DNA from: Collinsella sp.
Lineage (GTDB): Bacteria; Actinomycetota; Coriobacteriia; Coriobacteriales; Coriobacteriaceae
Direction: 5' to 3'
DNA: 13,241 nucleotides
Assembly (NCBI GenBank): GCA_019419555.1
Contig: DXZR01000016.1
Span: 1 to 13,241 of the forward strand
In this document: piece by piece, positions 1 to 6,406 of the stretch
How the letters are laid out: each line of letters opens with the position of its first letter
Numbering within the stretch: the stretch's first letter is position 1
Notes under the pieces: generated by a model
The model's database searches: none
The model's input: the letters and a program-made list of their open reading frames with translations, nothing else
What the model was told of the DNA's origin: nothing
Made by a program: the position numbers and the translations under genes

Positions 1-336
1 GTCGTGGGCGAGTATCGCCTTGGCCATCCTGGCGGCGTCGTTCCTGTCGTTCTTGGAGGCCGAGTCGGCGGCCGACCTGGGGATCTTCGAGACCGCGGCG
101 ACGACGCACTCGACGCCGAGCCCGGCGAGCTCCCTTTGCGGGGCGAAGCCGAGGTAGCCGCTCTCGTAGGCCGCGAGCGACGGCCCGGGGAACCCATCCA
201 TCCACCCGGCGATCTCGCCCCAGGGGTTACCGGGGAACCTCCTCGTCACGGCCTCGCCGGTGTCCGCGTCGAGGGCGCAGACGGTGGTCGACCTCAGGTG
301 GACGTCCATCCCGAACGCGGTAGAATACTTTGGCAT
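1..336 (-). CDS. IS110-family transposase (DEDD recombinase), N-terminal part; runs off the window
   Basis: On the minus strand an ATG at 336-334 opens 112 codons without a stop to the window edge. The product begins MPKYSTAFGMDVHLRSTTVC and contains AAYESGYLGF and, near the edge, KNDRNDAARMAK. These match the RuvC-like DEDD catalytic domain of IS110-family recombinases: the first Asp in GMDVH, the Glu in YESG, and the Asp pair in the K-x-DRxDA box. The C-terminal Tnp20 domain with the catalytic serine lies outside the window, so completeness is unknown. IS110 enzymes insert an element with an RNA guide encoded in the element's non-coding end, which here would be the bases upstream of the gene (337 to about 500). 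The complementary strand is also open across this region, but the recognisable protein is on the minus strand. Confidence 0.88.
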   Translation of the reverse strand, partial: MPKYSTAFGMDVHLRSTTVCALDADTGEAVTRRFPGNPWGEIAGWMDGFPGPSLAAYESGYLGFAPQRELAGLGVECVVAAVSKIPRSAADSASKNDRNDAARMAKAILAHD

Positions 337-500
337 GGGAGCCTCCCAACCTCGTTGCGGCGCGGCTGCGCCTATGGCACTTCAACATCATTGTCGCAGC
401 CCCGACCCGCGGTCACGAGCGGGGGCTCCTATCTTTTTAGTGCCCTCGGATTGGGTCATAGTGTCTGTCGTTGCCAAAATATCGGCGCTGCCTTGGTCGC
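337..500 (-). ncRNA. Candidate IS110 non-coding end with bridge RNA
   Basis: These 164 bases lie upstream of the IS110 transposase start, with no gene. In the IS110 group the bridge RNA is known to be encoded in the non-coding end upstream of the recombinase, so a guide RNA is expected here on the minus strand. The sequence supports structure: AGCCCC at 398-403 can pair with GGGGCT at 422-427, with CCGC/GCGG inside. The outer boundary at about 500 is inferred from the start of a palindromic repeat at 501. Target- and donor-binding loops were not resolved by eye. Confidence 0.4.
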
Positions 501-562
501 AAGTAGTCATCGGGGACGTTCTTTAATGACTAGTCGTTTAAGAACGTCCCCAACGACTACTT
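501..562. repeat. 62-bp palindromic repeat, two GGGGACGTTC arms
   Basis: The left arm AGTAGTCATCGGGGACGTTC continues to a central CTAG (530-533). The right arm, read on the other strand, is AGTAGTCGTTGGGGACGTTC and onwards. Over 30 bases per arm I count four mismatches. The same unit recurs at 2505-2537 and 3583-3614, so this is a dispersed family and not a one-off hairpin. The GGGGAC head with a palindromic body resembles REP-type repeats mobilised by Y1 (RAYT) transposases, but no such gene is in the window. It sits between the IS110 end and the adenine deaminase leader. Confidence 0.75.
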
Positions 563-592
563 TTGGGCGCTTACCGTTAAACGGAAGGGGTG

Positions 593-622
593 TTATCGGC
601 GGCCTTCTTTTGGGCATACAAT
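593..622 (+). promoter_or_regulatory. Possible promoter for adenine deaminase
   Basis: TACAAT at 617-622 is a good -10 box. The best -35 at a suitable distance is the poor TTATCG at 593-598, with an 18-base spacer. Transcription would start near 629, just before the leader hairpin at 635-664. I see no purine-riboswitch aptamer motifs in the leader. Confidence 0.3.
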
Positions 623-634
623 TGCTATTGGTTT

Positions 635-670
635 GCTGCGGTGAAGGTTTGTCCGCTCCGCAGCTTTTTT
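635..670 (+). terminator. Terminator-like hairpin in the adenine deaminase leader
   Basis: GCTGCGG (635-641) pairs perfectly with CCGCAGC (658-664), directly followed by six T residues (665-670). That is the form of a Rho-independent terminator. It lies just 20 bases before the start codon of adenine deaminase and 10 bases before its ribosome binding site, so it may act as an attenuator. It could instead end transcription entering from upstream. No competing antiterminator pairing was identified. Confidence 0.5.
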
Positions 671-690
671 CTACGGTTAAAGGAGTATGT

Positions 691-2511
691 ATGTCCGTTG
701 AGGTCATGAGGACTGTGATCGAGGCCGCCGAGGGCCGCGTGCCCGTCGACACGCTGTTTACCAATGCGCAGATCGTCGACGTGTATGGCCAGCGTGTGGC
801 GCCCGGTAGCGTTGCCGTCAAGGACGGTGTAATCGTCGGCGTGCTCTACGATGGTCGCGACGATGCCGCTGGCACCTACGAGGCAACTGAGGTCATCGAC
901 TGCCAGGGTCGCTATCTCGCTCCCGGTTTTATTGACGGGCATCTGCATATCGAGTCTTCGAACATCCGTCCCGCCGAGTATGCTCGCATGGCCGCGACGC
1001 GCGGTACTACCACCGCCATTGCCGACAGCCACGAGATTGCCAATGTTGCCGGTCTCGACGGCTTGCGCTTTATGATCGAGGACGGCCGCCGCGCACCCAT
1101 CTCCATCAAGTACATGATGCCTTCGTGCGTGCCCGCACTGCCCGACGAGCAGGCCGGTGCCGTTATTTCGGCTGCCGATATGCAGGCGTTTTTTGCCGAG
1201 CATCCAGGCGATGTCTTTGGTCTGGGCGAAATGATGAACCTGCCGGGCGTCTTTATGGCCGACCCCGAGACCTGTGCTCGCATCGATGCTGCCAACCAGA
1301 CGCCGTCCAAGCAGGTTGACGGCCACGCGCCGCTCGTTGCCGGTAAGGACCTCAACGCCTATGCCGCAGCAGGTATTATCGCCGACCACGAGTCGACGAT
1401 TCCCGAGGAGGCGCTCGACAAGCTGTCTCGCGGTATGTACGTGATGCTGCGCGAAGGCACGTGCAGCCATGACCTGACCAACCTGTCTCCGATGCTGCTG
1501 GAGAATCCTGCCCGTGCCCGCCGCTGCTGCTTTGCGACCGACGACCGTGCTCCCTCCGACGCGCTTTCGACCGGTATGATTGACAATGCCTGCCGCGTGG
1601 CTATCGAGGCCGGTATCGACCCCGTGGTTGCCATCTCTATGGCGTCCCTGTCCACGGCCGAGGCGTTTGGCCTGGACCACGGTTGCCGCGACCCGCACGA
1701 ACTGCGTGGCGCCATCGCCCCGGGCAAGCGTGCCGACCTGCTGGTACTCAACGACCTGACGTTTGCCACGGCTCCGCATCGCGTATATGCCGCCGGTGCT
1801 CTGGTGGCGCAGGACGGCACCTTTGTGGGCGAGATTGCACCCGAGATGGCCGAGGTTGCGGCCCTTGCCGATGAGCTGCGTGCTTCCGTTAAGCTGCCGA
1901 AGCTTTCGCTCGACGTGTTCGACTATGCCTTTAAGCCGGGCGAGGCCGTGATTGACGTGGTGCCGGGCAAGGCCATCACGGGTATGGTCCGTCCCGAGAC
2001 TGACGAGGACTTGCGTCGCATTATGCTGATTGAGCGCCATGGCCGCGGCGTGTCGCTGCAGGCCGAGGGCGTCGATGGCGAGGGTCCTGCGGGCCTGGGC
2101 CTTGTTGGCAAGCACATCGGTCGCGGCTGGGTGCGCGGCTTTACCATCACGGGCGGCGCCATTGCCTCCACAATCGGCCACGACTCGCACAACGTGTGCG
2201 TGGTGGGCGACAACGCCGCCGATATGATGGCCGCTGTTGAGGCCGTGGGCCAGGGTGGTCACGTGCTAGTGCGCAACGGCGAGGTCGTGGCGCGCATTCC
2301 GCTGGCGCTCGGTGGCCTGATGAGCGAAGGCACGGCCGAGGACGTTGCCGCGCAGCACGACGACTTTATGGTCAAGGCGCGCGCCATGGGTATTGAGCCG
2401 CCGCTCGATCCCATTATGGGCATCATCTTCCTGCCCCTGCCGGTCATCCCGACGCTCCGCATCCGCCCCGAGGGCATGTTCGACGTCACAACCTTCACCT
2501 ACGCCGACTAG
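691..2511 (+). CDS. ade: Adenine deaminase
   Basis: Hydrolyses adenine to hypoxanthine and ammonia (EC 3.5.4.2) in purine salvage; cytoplasmic, metal-dependent amidohydrolase. The 606-residue product matches the usual family length (about 570-600). The amidohydrolase N-terminal motif PGFIDGHLHIESS carries the metal ligands H84 and H86. It is followed by GEMMNLPG (E180), DGHAPL (H212), ADHEST (H233) and the TDDR pair D284/D285. After about residue 420 comes the adenine deaminase C-terminal domain, with LVGKHIGRG and GHDSHNVCVVGDN. I chose the ATG at 691 because AGGAG lies at 681-685 and the protein homology starts there; the frame stays open far upstream, but that stretch is non-coding and crosses the antisense IS110 gene. 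The stop TAG is itself part of a copy of the GGGGAC repeat. A terminator-like hairpin precedes the gene, suggesting attenuation. Confidence 0.95.
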   Translation: MSVEVMRTVIEAAEGRVPVDTLFTNAQIVDVYGQRVAPGSVAVKDGVIVGVLYDGRDDAAGTYEATEVIDCQGRYLAPGFIDGHLHIESSNIRPAEYARMAATRGTTTAIADSHEIANVAGLDGLRFMIEDGRRAPISIKYMMPSCVPALPDEQAGAVISAADMQAFFAEHPGDVFGLGEMMNLPGVFMADPETCARIDAANQTPSKQVDGHAPLVAGKDLNAYAAAGIIADHESTIPEEALDKLSRGMYVMLREGTCSHDLTNLSPMLLENPARARRCCFATDDRAPSDALSTGMIDNACRVAIEAGIDPVVAISMASLSTAEAFGLDHGCRDPHELRGAIAPGKRADLLVLNDLTFATAPHRVYAAGALVAQDGTFVGEIAPEMAEVAALADELRASVKLPKLSLDVFDYAFKPGEAVIDVVPGKAITGMVRPETDEDLRRIMLIERHGRGVSLQAEGVDGEGPAGLGLVGKHIGRGWVRGFTITGGAIASTIGHDSHNVCVVGDNAADMMAAVEAVGQGGHVLVRNGEVVARIPLALGGLMSEGTAEDVAAQHDDFMVKARAMGIEPPLDPIMGIIFLPLPVIPTLRIRPEGMFDVTTFTYAD

Positions 2512-2537
2512 TCATCGGGGACGTTCTTAAACGACTG
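2505..2537 (+). repeat. GGGGACGTTC repeat, single arm, overlapping the ade stop codon
   Basis: CGACTAGTCATCGGGGACGT followed by TCTTAAACGACTG repeats one arm of the palindrome at 501-562. The TAG at 2509-2511 that ends adenine deaminase lies inside it. The second arm is degenerate (GGCCGTCGGGGTGG). Confidence 0.65.
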
Positions 2538-2575
2538 GCCGTCGGGGTGGCGTGTCGCCTGACGCCGCGACCGTA

Positions 2576-2610
2576 GGACCTCTGGCATGTGTGAGCTATT
2601 TGCCAGGTCC
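2576..2610 (+). terminator. Possible weak terminator after adenine deaminase
   Basis: GGACCT (2576-2581), two unpaired bases and GGC pair with GCCAGGTCC (2602-2610). The hairpin is followed by TTGTAACGTTT, a poor T tract. It lies 65 bases after the ade stop. Confidence 0.3.
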
Positions 2611-2642
2611 TTGTAACGTTTACGCCCGCGGAGTCTTATTTG

Positions 2643-2704
2643 AGCTCCCTTTGGGTACGTTGGAATCGGATACACGTTCGATTCCAACAAGCCCGAAGGG
2701 AGCT
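2643..2704 (+). promoter_or_regulatory. Long leader hairpin burying the ribosome binding site of the HAD gene
   Basis: AGCTCCCTTTGGGT (2643-2656) pairs with GCCCGAAGGGAGCT (2691-2704) over 14 base pairs, two of them wobble. A 2x2 internal loop follows, then GTTGGAATCG (2659-2668) pairs perfectly with CGATTCCAAC (2679-2688) around a ten-base loop. The GGGAG that must serve as Shine-Dalgarno (2698-2702) is within the 3' strand of the lower stem, and the ATG starts at 2710. TTTT follows immediately, so the same structure could also act as a weak terminator. Either way it suggests control of the downstream gene. I do not recognise a known riboswitch class. Confidence 0.6.
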
Positions 2705-2709
2705 TTTCT

Positions 2710-3504
2710 ATGTTTAAACTGATTGCATCCGATATGGACGGCACACTGCTTGACGAAAACGGCCGGGTGCCTCCCGAGACCTACGAACTGATTCTGGCGC
2801 TACACGAGCATGGTGTGCATTTCGCCGCATCGTCAGGTCGTCGCTACGATCGCCTGTGCGAGTTCTTTGCGCCCGTTCGCGACAAGATGGACTTTGTCGC
2901 CGCTAACGGCGCCCAGGTCTACGCCGACGGCAAGATGGTGGACCGCGAGGTGTATTCGCACCTGGCGATTCGAAAGCTCGCCCAAGCAGTCGCGACGTTT
3001 CCCAATCTGCATCTTGCGCTCTTTGACCGAACCAAGTCCTTTTTGCTCGATGACGAGTGCAAGTTCGTGCGCGAGGTTGATAAGGACCTTCCCAATGCCG
3101 AGCGTATTTGGGAGCTGCCCGATCCCAGCGTAAATATCATCAAAGCGAGTATCTTTTGCGACGACGGTGCGGTTATGGACAGTGCGTACGTGCTACAGCG
3201 CGAACTCGGTCAGCTCTTTACTTTTGCGCCTTCGGGCAAAGCGTGGATCGATGCCATGCAGCCTGGTGTGTCGAAGGCCTCGGGTATCGCGCAGCTCGCG
3301 GAGCATTACGGCATTGGTCGCGACGAGGTCATGGCGTTTGGCGACTCGATGAACGACTACGAGATCATTCGCTTTGTCGGCACGGGCTGCGCGATGGAAA
3401 ACGCGCGCCCCGCGCTCAAGGCGGTGGCCGATCGCGTCGTGGGCTGCAACCGCGACCACGCCGTTCAGCATGAGCTCCGTCGCGTGCTGGAGAGTCTCTC
3501 CTAA
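2710..3504 (+). CDS. Cof-type HAD-IIB family phosphatase
   Basis: Cytoplasmic Mg-dependent phosphohydrolase of the haloacid dehalogenase superfamily, acting on small phosphorylated metabolites; the substrate cannot be assigned. In the 264-residue product, motif I is DMDGT with nucleophile D8 and acid/base D10. ASSGRR near residue 40 is motif II, GVSKASGI holds the motif III lysine K189, and GDSMNDYEI holds the motif IV aspartates D212 and D216. Residues of about 85-180 form the C2 cap typical of Cof proteins. Length is normal (about 260-280). The start is fixed by GGGAG eight bases upstream, which is buried in a long hairpin. It converges on a second HAD gene across a block of repeats. Confidence 0.92.
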   Translation: MFKLIASDMDGTLLDENGRVPPETYELILALHEHGVHFAASSGRRYDRLCEFFAPVRDKMDFVAANGAQVYADGKMVDREVYSHLAIRKLAQAVATFPNLHLALFDRTKSFLLDDECKFVREVDKDLPNAERIWELPDPSVNIIKASIFCDDGAVMDSAYVLQRELGQLFTFAPSGKAWIDAMQPGVSKASGIAQLAEHYGIGRDEVMAFGDSMNDYEIIRFVGTGCAMENARPALKAVADRVVGCNRDHAVQHELRRVLESLS

Positions 3505-3505
3505 T

Positions 3506-3536
3506 CCGGCAGATGGGGACGTTCCTTTTCTGCCGG
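3506..3536. repeat. Repeat hairpin with GGGGACGTTCC loop
   Basis: CCGGCAGA (3506-3513) is perfectly complementary to TCTGCCGG (3529-3536). The loop contains GGGGACGTTCC, the head of the repeat family seen elsewhere in the window. It begins one base after the stop codon of the plus-strand HAD gene. Confidence 0.6.
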
Positions 3537-3541
3537 CAGTG

Positions 3542-3579
3542 GGGGACAGTCCTTGCAGCTTTTTGCAAAGAGTGTCCCC
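3542..3579. repeat. Repeat hairpin with GGGGACA arms
   Basis: GGGGACAGTCCTTGCA (3542-3557) pairs with TGCAAAGAGTGTCCCC (3564-3579) around GCTTTT, with two mismatches in 16. Both arms begin with GGGGAC when read outside-in. There is no T tract, so I read it as a repeat rather than a standard terminator, though it could slow converging polymerases. Confidence 0.6.
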
Positions 3580-3582
3580 AGT

Positions 3583-3622
3583 GACTAGTCGTTTAAGAAC
3601 GTCCCCAATGACTACCCAACGA
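3583..3622 (-). repeat. GGGGACGTTCTTAAACGACTAG repeat abutting the minus-strand HAD stop
   Basis: On the minus strand TAGTCATTGGGGACGTTCTT continues as AAACGACTAGTC, nearly identical to the arms at 501-562 and 2505-2537. It is preceded by a partial copy, TAGTCGTTGGG, whose TAG (3625-3623) is the stop codon of the minus-strand HAD gene. Confidence 0.7.
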
Positions 3623-4465
3623 CTAGGCGAGGGCGGCCATGATGGTGCGGGCGACGCCGTCGTGGTCGTTGTCGTATTCGGTGATGGCGTCGGCGGCCTC
3701 GCGGTCTTCGAGCTCGGCGTTGATCATGGCCATGCCGTGGCCCGCCGCCTGCAGCATGGGGATGTCGTTGATGTTGTCGCCGAACGCCCAGGCGTCGGCA
3801 AGGGGCTCGCCCAGATGCTCGCACAGCCACGTGAGGGCCGTTCCCTTGGTGGCGCCCTCACCCATGACCTCGATATTCATGGCGTACGAACGCGTGACTT
3901 CAATGCCTTCGAGCGTGTCGAGCGCCGCCGCGATGGTGTCGCGATCGGCCGGGTCGTGCCAGTACATGGCGATGCGTTCGAGCGTCTCGACCTCGTCGAT
4001 CTTGCTGTCGATATCCATGTCGATCGGTGTTCGTGTGCGCTTGAGCGAAGCCGCGATGTGGGGGTCGCCGCCGCAGAATTCGTCCAGGCGCGTGTAGAGC
4101 GAGCGGGGGAGGAAGCACTGCCCATCCGCGAAGATATCGAAGGTGACGTCATGGCCGGCGGCGATGCTATGGACGCGGTGGGCGATGGCGCGGTCGAGCG
4201 GTCGGCTCAAAATGCGCGTAGCACGTGAGGTATCGGTGGGCGTACCGTCCTCGAGCTGCCAGACGCTGGCACCGTTGGCGCAGACCGCGTAGTGTACGGC
4301 GGGGTGGGCGAGGATAGGCTCAAAGATGCCCGACAGCGGACGCCCCGTGCAGGGCACAAACTCAATCCCACGTCGAGCGAGTTCGTCGAGCATTGCCCAG
4401 GTGGCATCGCTCATCTGCTTATCACTCGTCAGCAGCGTTCCATCCATATCGGAAAACACAATCAT
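3623..4465 (-). CDS. Cof-type HAD-IIB family phosphatase
   Basis: A second cytoplasmic HAD phosphohydrolase, 280 residues, substrate unknown. It starts MIVFSDMDGTLL with D6 and D8 as motif I. PCTGRP is motif II, ATKGTAL carries motif III K207, and GDNINDIPM carries motif IV D230 and D234. The middle third is the C2 cap. The ATG at 4465 has AAAGGA (4480-4475) upstream. It lies downstream of citrate synthase on the same strand but behind that gene's terminator, so it may need read-through or its own promoter. It is not closely similar to the other HAD gene, so these are distant family members and not a recent duplication. Its stop codon falls in a GGGGAC-family repeat. Confidence 0.92.
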   Translation of the reverse strand: MIVFSDMDGTLLTSDKQMSDATWAMLDELARRGIEFVPCTGRPLSGIFEPILAHPAVHYAVCANGASVWQLEDGTPTDTSRATRILSRPLDRAIAHRVHSIAAGHDVTFDIFADGQCFLPRSLYTRLDEFCGGDPHIAASLKRTRTPIDMDIDSKIDEVETLERIAMYWHDPADRDTIAAALDTLEGIEVTRSYAMNIEVMGEGATKGTALTWLCEHLGEPLADAWAFGDNINDIPMLQAAGHGMAMINAELEDREAADAITEYDNDHDGVARTIMAALA

Positions 4466-4490
4466 TCGCTGTAATCCTTTCTACTGGCAT

Positions 4491-4529
4491 AAAAAGCGTG
4501 GCCGAGGGCGGTGATGCCCTGGCCACGCT
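4491..4529 (-). terminator. Intrinsic terminator of citrate synthase
   Basis: On the minus strand AGCGTGGCC (4529-4521) plus AGGGC pairs with GCCCT plus GGCCACGCT (4503-4495), with one bulged base and a short loop, followed by five T residues (4495-4491). This is a strong Rho-independent terminator 23 bases after the citrate synthase stop. Confidence 0.85.
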
Positions 4530-4552
4530 CGGGTTCTATAACGGTCCGCGTC

Positions 4553-5971
4553 CTAACGATCGGCGAGCGGCTTGTACTCCAGCGGCTCGATAACCGGGCG
4601 ATACGCGGGACGGATGATGCGGTGCGCGCAGAAGAGCTCTTCCATGCGGTGCGCAGACCAGCCGGCCATGCGGGCGACGGCGAACAGCGGCGTAAAGAGC
4701 GTCTCGGGCACGCCGAGCATCTTGTAGATAAAGCCCGTGTACAGGTCGATGTTGGCACAGATGGGCTTGGTCATGCCGTGATCGCGCATCACTTGCGGGG
4801 CCAGGCGCTCGATGCGCTCGATGAGCGCGAACTCCTCGCCCAAGTCCTTCTTGGCGGCAAGCGTGCGCGCGTAACGGCGGCACACCTCGGCGCGCGGGTC
4901 GCTGAGCGTATAGACGGCGTGGCCCATACCGTAGATGAGGCCCGTGCCGTCGAAAGCCTGCTTGTCGAGGATCTTGCCCAGGTAGGCCGCGACCTCGTCC
5001 TCGTCCTCCCAGTTGGAGACATGCGCGCGGATGTCCTCGTGCATAGACACGACCTTGGCATTGGCGCCGCCGTGGCGCGGGCCCTTGAGCGAGCCGATAG
5101 CCGCGGCGTAGGCGGAATACGGGTCGGTGGCCGATGAGGACAGCACGCGGCAGGCGAACGTGGAGTTGTTGCCGCCGCCGTGCTCGGCATGCAGCATGAG
5201 CATCACGTCGAGCAGCATGGCTTCGTCGCGGGTGAATGCCATGCCGCCGCGCAACACCTGCAGGATGGTCTCGGCGGTGGAGAGGCCGGGTGTGGGGTGC
5301 GGTACATGAACCTCGGAGCCGCGGCGCTTGGCGACCGAGGCCATATGCGCGAAGGCGGCGATGCGGGGGAGACGGGCGAGCATGGAGATGGCGACGTCGA
5401 TTTCGTGCTCGGGTGTAATGGCGTCGGGCTCGGCGTCGAAGGCGTAGAGCAGCAGCACGGCGCGCTGAAGCACATTCATGATGCTCGACGACACCGTGGT
5501 CATGGGGAACTCGCGGACGTATTCGTCGCTCAGGTGCCTAAAAGCACCCAGGCGCTCGCAAAAGCCGTCGAGCTCTTCCTTGTTGGGCAGCGAACCCGTG
5601 ATAAGCAGATAGGCGACCTCTTCGTAGCCGTAGCGGTTCTCGGCCTGGGCGTTGTTGACCAGATCCTCGATGCTGTAGCCACGAAGCGTGAGCTTGCCCT
5701 GATCGGGCACGACTTTGCCGTCGACCTTGTTGTAGCCGTGCACGTCCGAGATGCGGGTAAGGCCCGCGACCACGCCCGAGCCGTCGGCATTGCGCAGGCC
5801 GCGCTTGACGTTGTGCTCTACGAACAGGTCCTCGTCGTACGGGGCGGTCGGCAGGCCGTGGTAGAGGTTTTCGCTTTCGGGCGAAATCTGACGGCTCGCC
5901 TCGTAATCCAGAACCAGGCGGCTCAGGTGATCGTCGAAGCGGTAGTAGATTTTCTTGGCGTCGTAGGCCAT
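4553..5971 (-). CDS. gltA: Citrate synthase
   Basis: Condenses acetyl-CoA and oxaloacetate to citrate, the entry step of the citrate cycle, which in anaerobes usually feeds 2-oxoglutarate and glutamate synthesis. The 472-residue product has the family landmarks: LTLRGYSIEDL near residue 95, catalytic histidine H264 in HAEHGGGNNSTF, the KGPRHGGAN loop at 296-304, second histidine H351 in GMGHAVY, and the catalytic aspartate D409 in ANIDLYTGF. The HAEHGGGNNS and MAGWSAHRMEE forms belong to the bacterial citrate/2-methylcitrate synthase group, so methylcitrate synthase is a weaker alternative. The length is longer than the ~370-430 usual for the short type, mostly from an N-terminal extension. 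GAGGAG just upstream supports the ATG at 5971. It lies 77 bases downstream of the ACT-domain gene with no terminator between, so co-transcription is likely. Confidence 0.93.
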   Translation of the reverse strand: MAYDAKKIYYRFDDHLSRLVLDYEASRQISPESENLYHGLPTAPYDEDLFVEHNVKRGLRNADGSGVVAGLTRISDVHGYNKVDGKVVPDQGKLTLRGYSIEDLVNNAQAENRYGYEEVAYLLITGSLPNKEELDGFCERLGAFRHLSDEYVREFPMTTVSSSIMNVLQRAVLLLYAFDAEPDAITPEHEIDVAISMLARLPRIAAFAHMASVAKRRGSEVHVPHPTPGLSTAETILQVLRGGMAFTRDEAMLLDVMLMLHAEHGGGNNSTFACRVLSSSATDPYSAYAAAIGSLKGPRHGGANAKVVSMHEDIRAHVSNWEDEDEVAAYLGKILDKQAFDGTGLIYGMGHAVYTLSDPRAEVCRRYARTLAAKKDLGEEFALIERIERLAPQVMRDHGMTKPICANIDLYTGFIYKMLGVPETLFTPLFAVARMAGWSAHRMEELFCAHRIIRPAYRPVIEPLEYKPLADR

Positions 5972-6048
5972 GCGCGCTCCTCTCCGGTCCGCTTTGGGGC
6001 CGCGCGCTTGGACGATATGACGTCAAGCTGCCCCGAGCGGCTTGTTCG

Positions 6049-6336
6049 CTACAGGCGGTACATAAAGTTAAAGACGTCCTCGCGCTGGATGGACACGTTG
6101 ACGCCCGAAAGCTCGCCGGCCTCGGCCAGCGCCTTCTGCAGCTCGGCGAAGTCGAGCTTGGACTCGGCGGTGTCGGCCAGCATGGTCATGGTGAAGATGT
6201 CCTCGATAATGGACTGCGTGATGTCGCGGATGTCGACGTTGGCCTCGCCCAAAACGCGGGTGACGCCGGCGACGATGCCGGGGCGGTTCTTGCCAAGGAC
6301 GGTGATGACGATGCGGGAGGACGAGATCTCGGCCAT
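6049..6336 (-). CDS. ACT-domain protein, UPF0237 family
   Basis: A 95-residue stand-alone ACT domain. MAEISSSRIVITVLGKNRPG begins with the first beta strand and the small-molecule-binding turn GKNRPG. VAGVTRVLGEANVDIRDITQ is the typical helix-strand continuation, and IFTMTMLAD the next strand. ACT domains bind amino acids and regulate enzymes; UPF0237 members have no assigned ligand. Length is normal for the family (about 90). The ATG at 6336 has AAAGGG upstream. It lies directly before citrate synthase, which hints at a link to the glutamate or amino-acid branch, but that is inference. A dyad overlapping a TACAAT box lies upstream. Confidence 0.88.
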   Translation of the reverse strand: MAEISSSRIVITVLGKNRPGIVAGVTRVLGEANVDIRDITQSIIEDIFTMTMLADTAESKLDFAELQKALAEAGELSGVNVSIQREDVFNFMYRL

Positions 6337-6383
6337 GGGAAACCCTTTCGCGTGATTGCGGCGCGCGCGGGGCGCTCCGCTAC

Positions 6384-6406
6384 GGTACAGTGTTCATCAT
6401 TGTACC
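6384..6406 (-). promoter_or_regulatory. Putative operator and -10 box of the ACT/citrate synthase unit
   Basis: GGTACAGTG (6384-6392) and CATTGTACC (6398-6406) form an inverted repeat with one wobble. On the minus strand it includes TACAAT (6404-6399), a plausible -10 box 62 bases upstream of the ACT start codon. No convincing -35 box is seen at the right distance, so the promoter assignment is tentative. Confidence 0.4.

Noticed and set aside
4..690. Upstream extension of the adenine deaminase frame with an ATG near the window start
   Set aside because: This stretch is antisense to a clear IS110 transposase and crosses a palindromic repeat and a terminator-like hairpin. Deaminase homology begins at the ATG at 691, which has a good ribosome binding site.
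565..690. Purine riboswitch ahead of adenine deaminase
   Set aside because: None of the conserved aptamer junction or loop motifs could be found in the short leader; only the terminator-like hairpin is present.
625..2262. 545-codon open frame on the minus strand
   Set aside because: It lies fully antisense to adenine deaminase, with His/Gly/Arg-rich composition typical of a shadow of a GC-rich gene and no recognisable domain.
2659..2688. tRNA-like T-arm (GTTCGATTCC) before the HAD gene
   Set aside because: The bases that would form the T loop are paired in a ten-base perfect stem, and no acceptor, D or anticodon arms can be drawn.
3506..3622. CRISPR array suggested by repeated GGGGAC units
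   Set aside because: The units differ in sequence and orientation, form hairpins, and lack regular unique spacers; there are no cas genes.
3374..4228. 284-codon open frame on the plus strand
   Set aside because: It overlaps the end of one HAD gene, runs through the repeats and is antisense to the second HAD gene, with no domain of its own.
5180..6355. 391-codon open frame on the plus strand
   Set aside because: It is antisense to citrate synthase and the ACT-domain gene, both of which have full motif sets; composition is that of a shadow frame.
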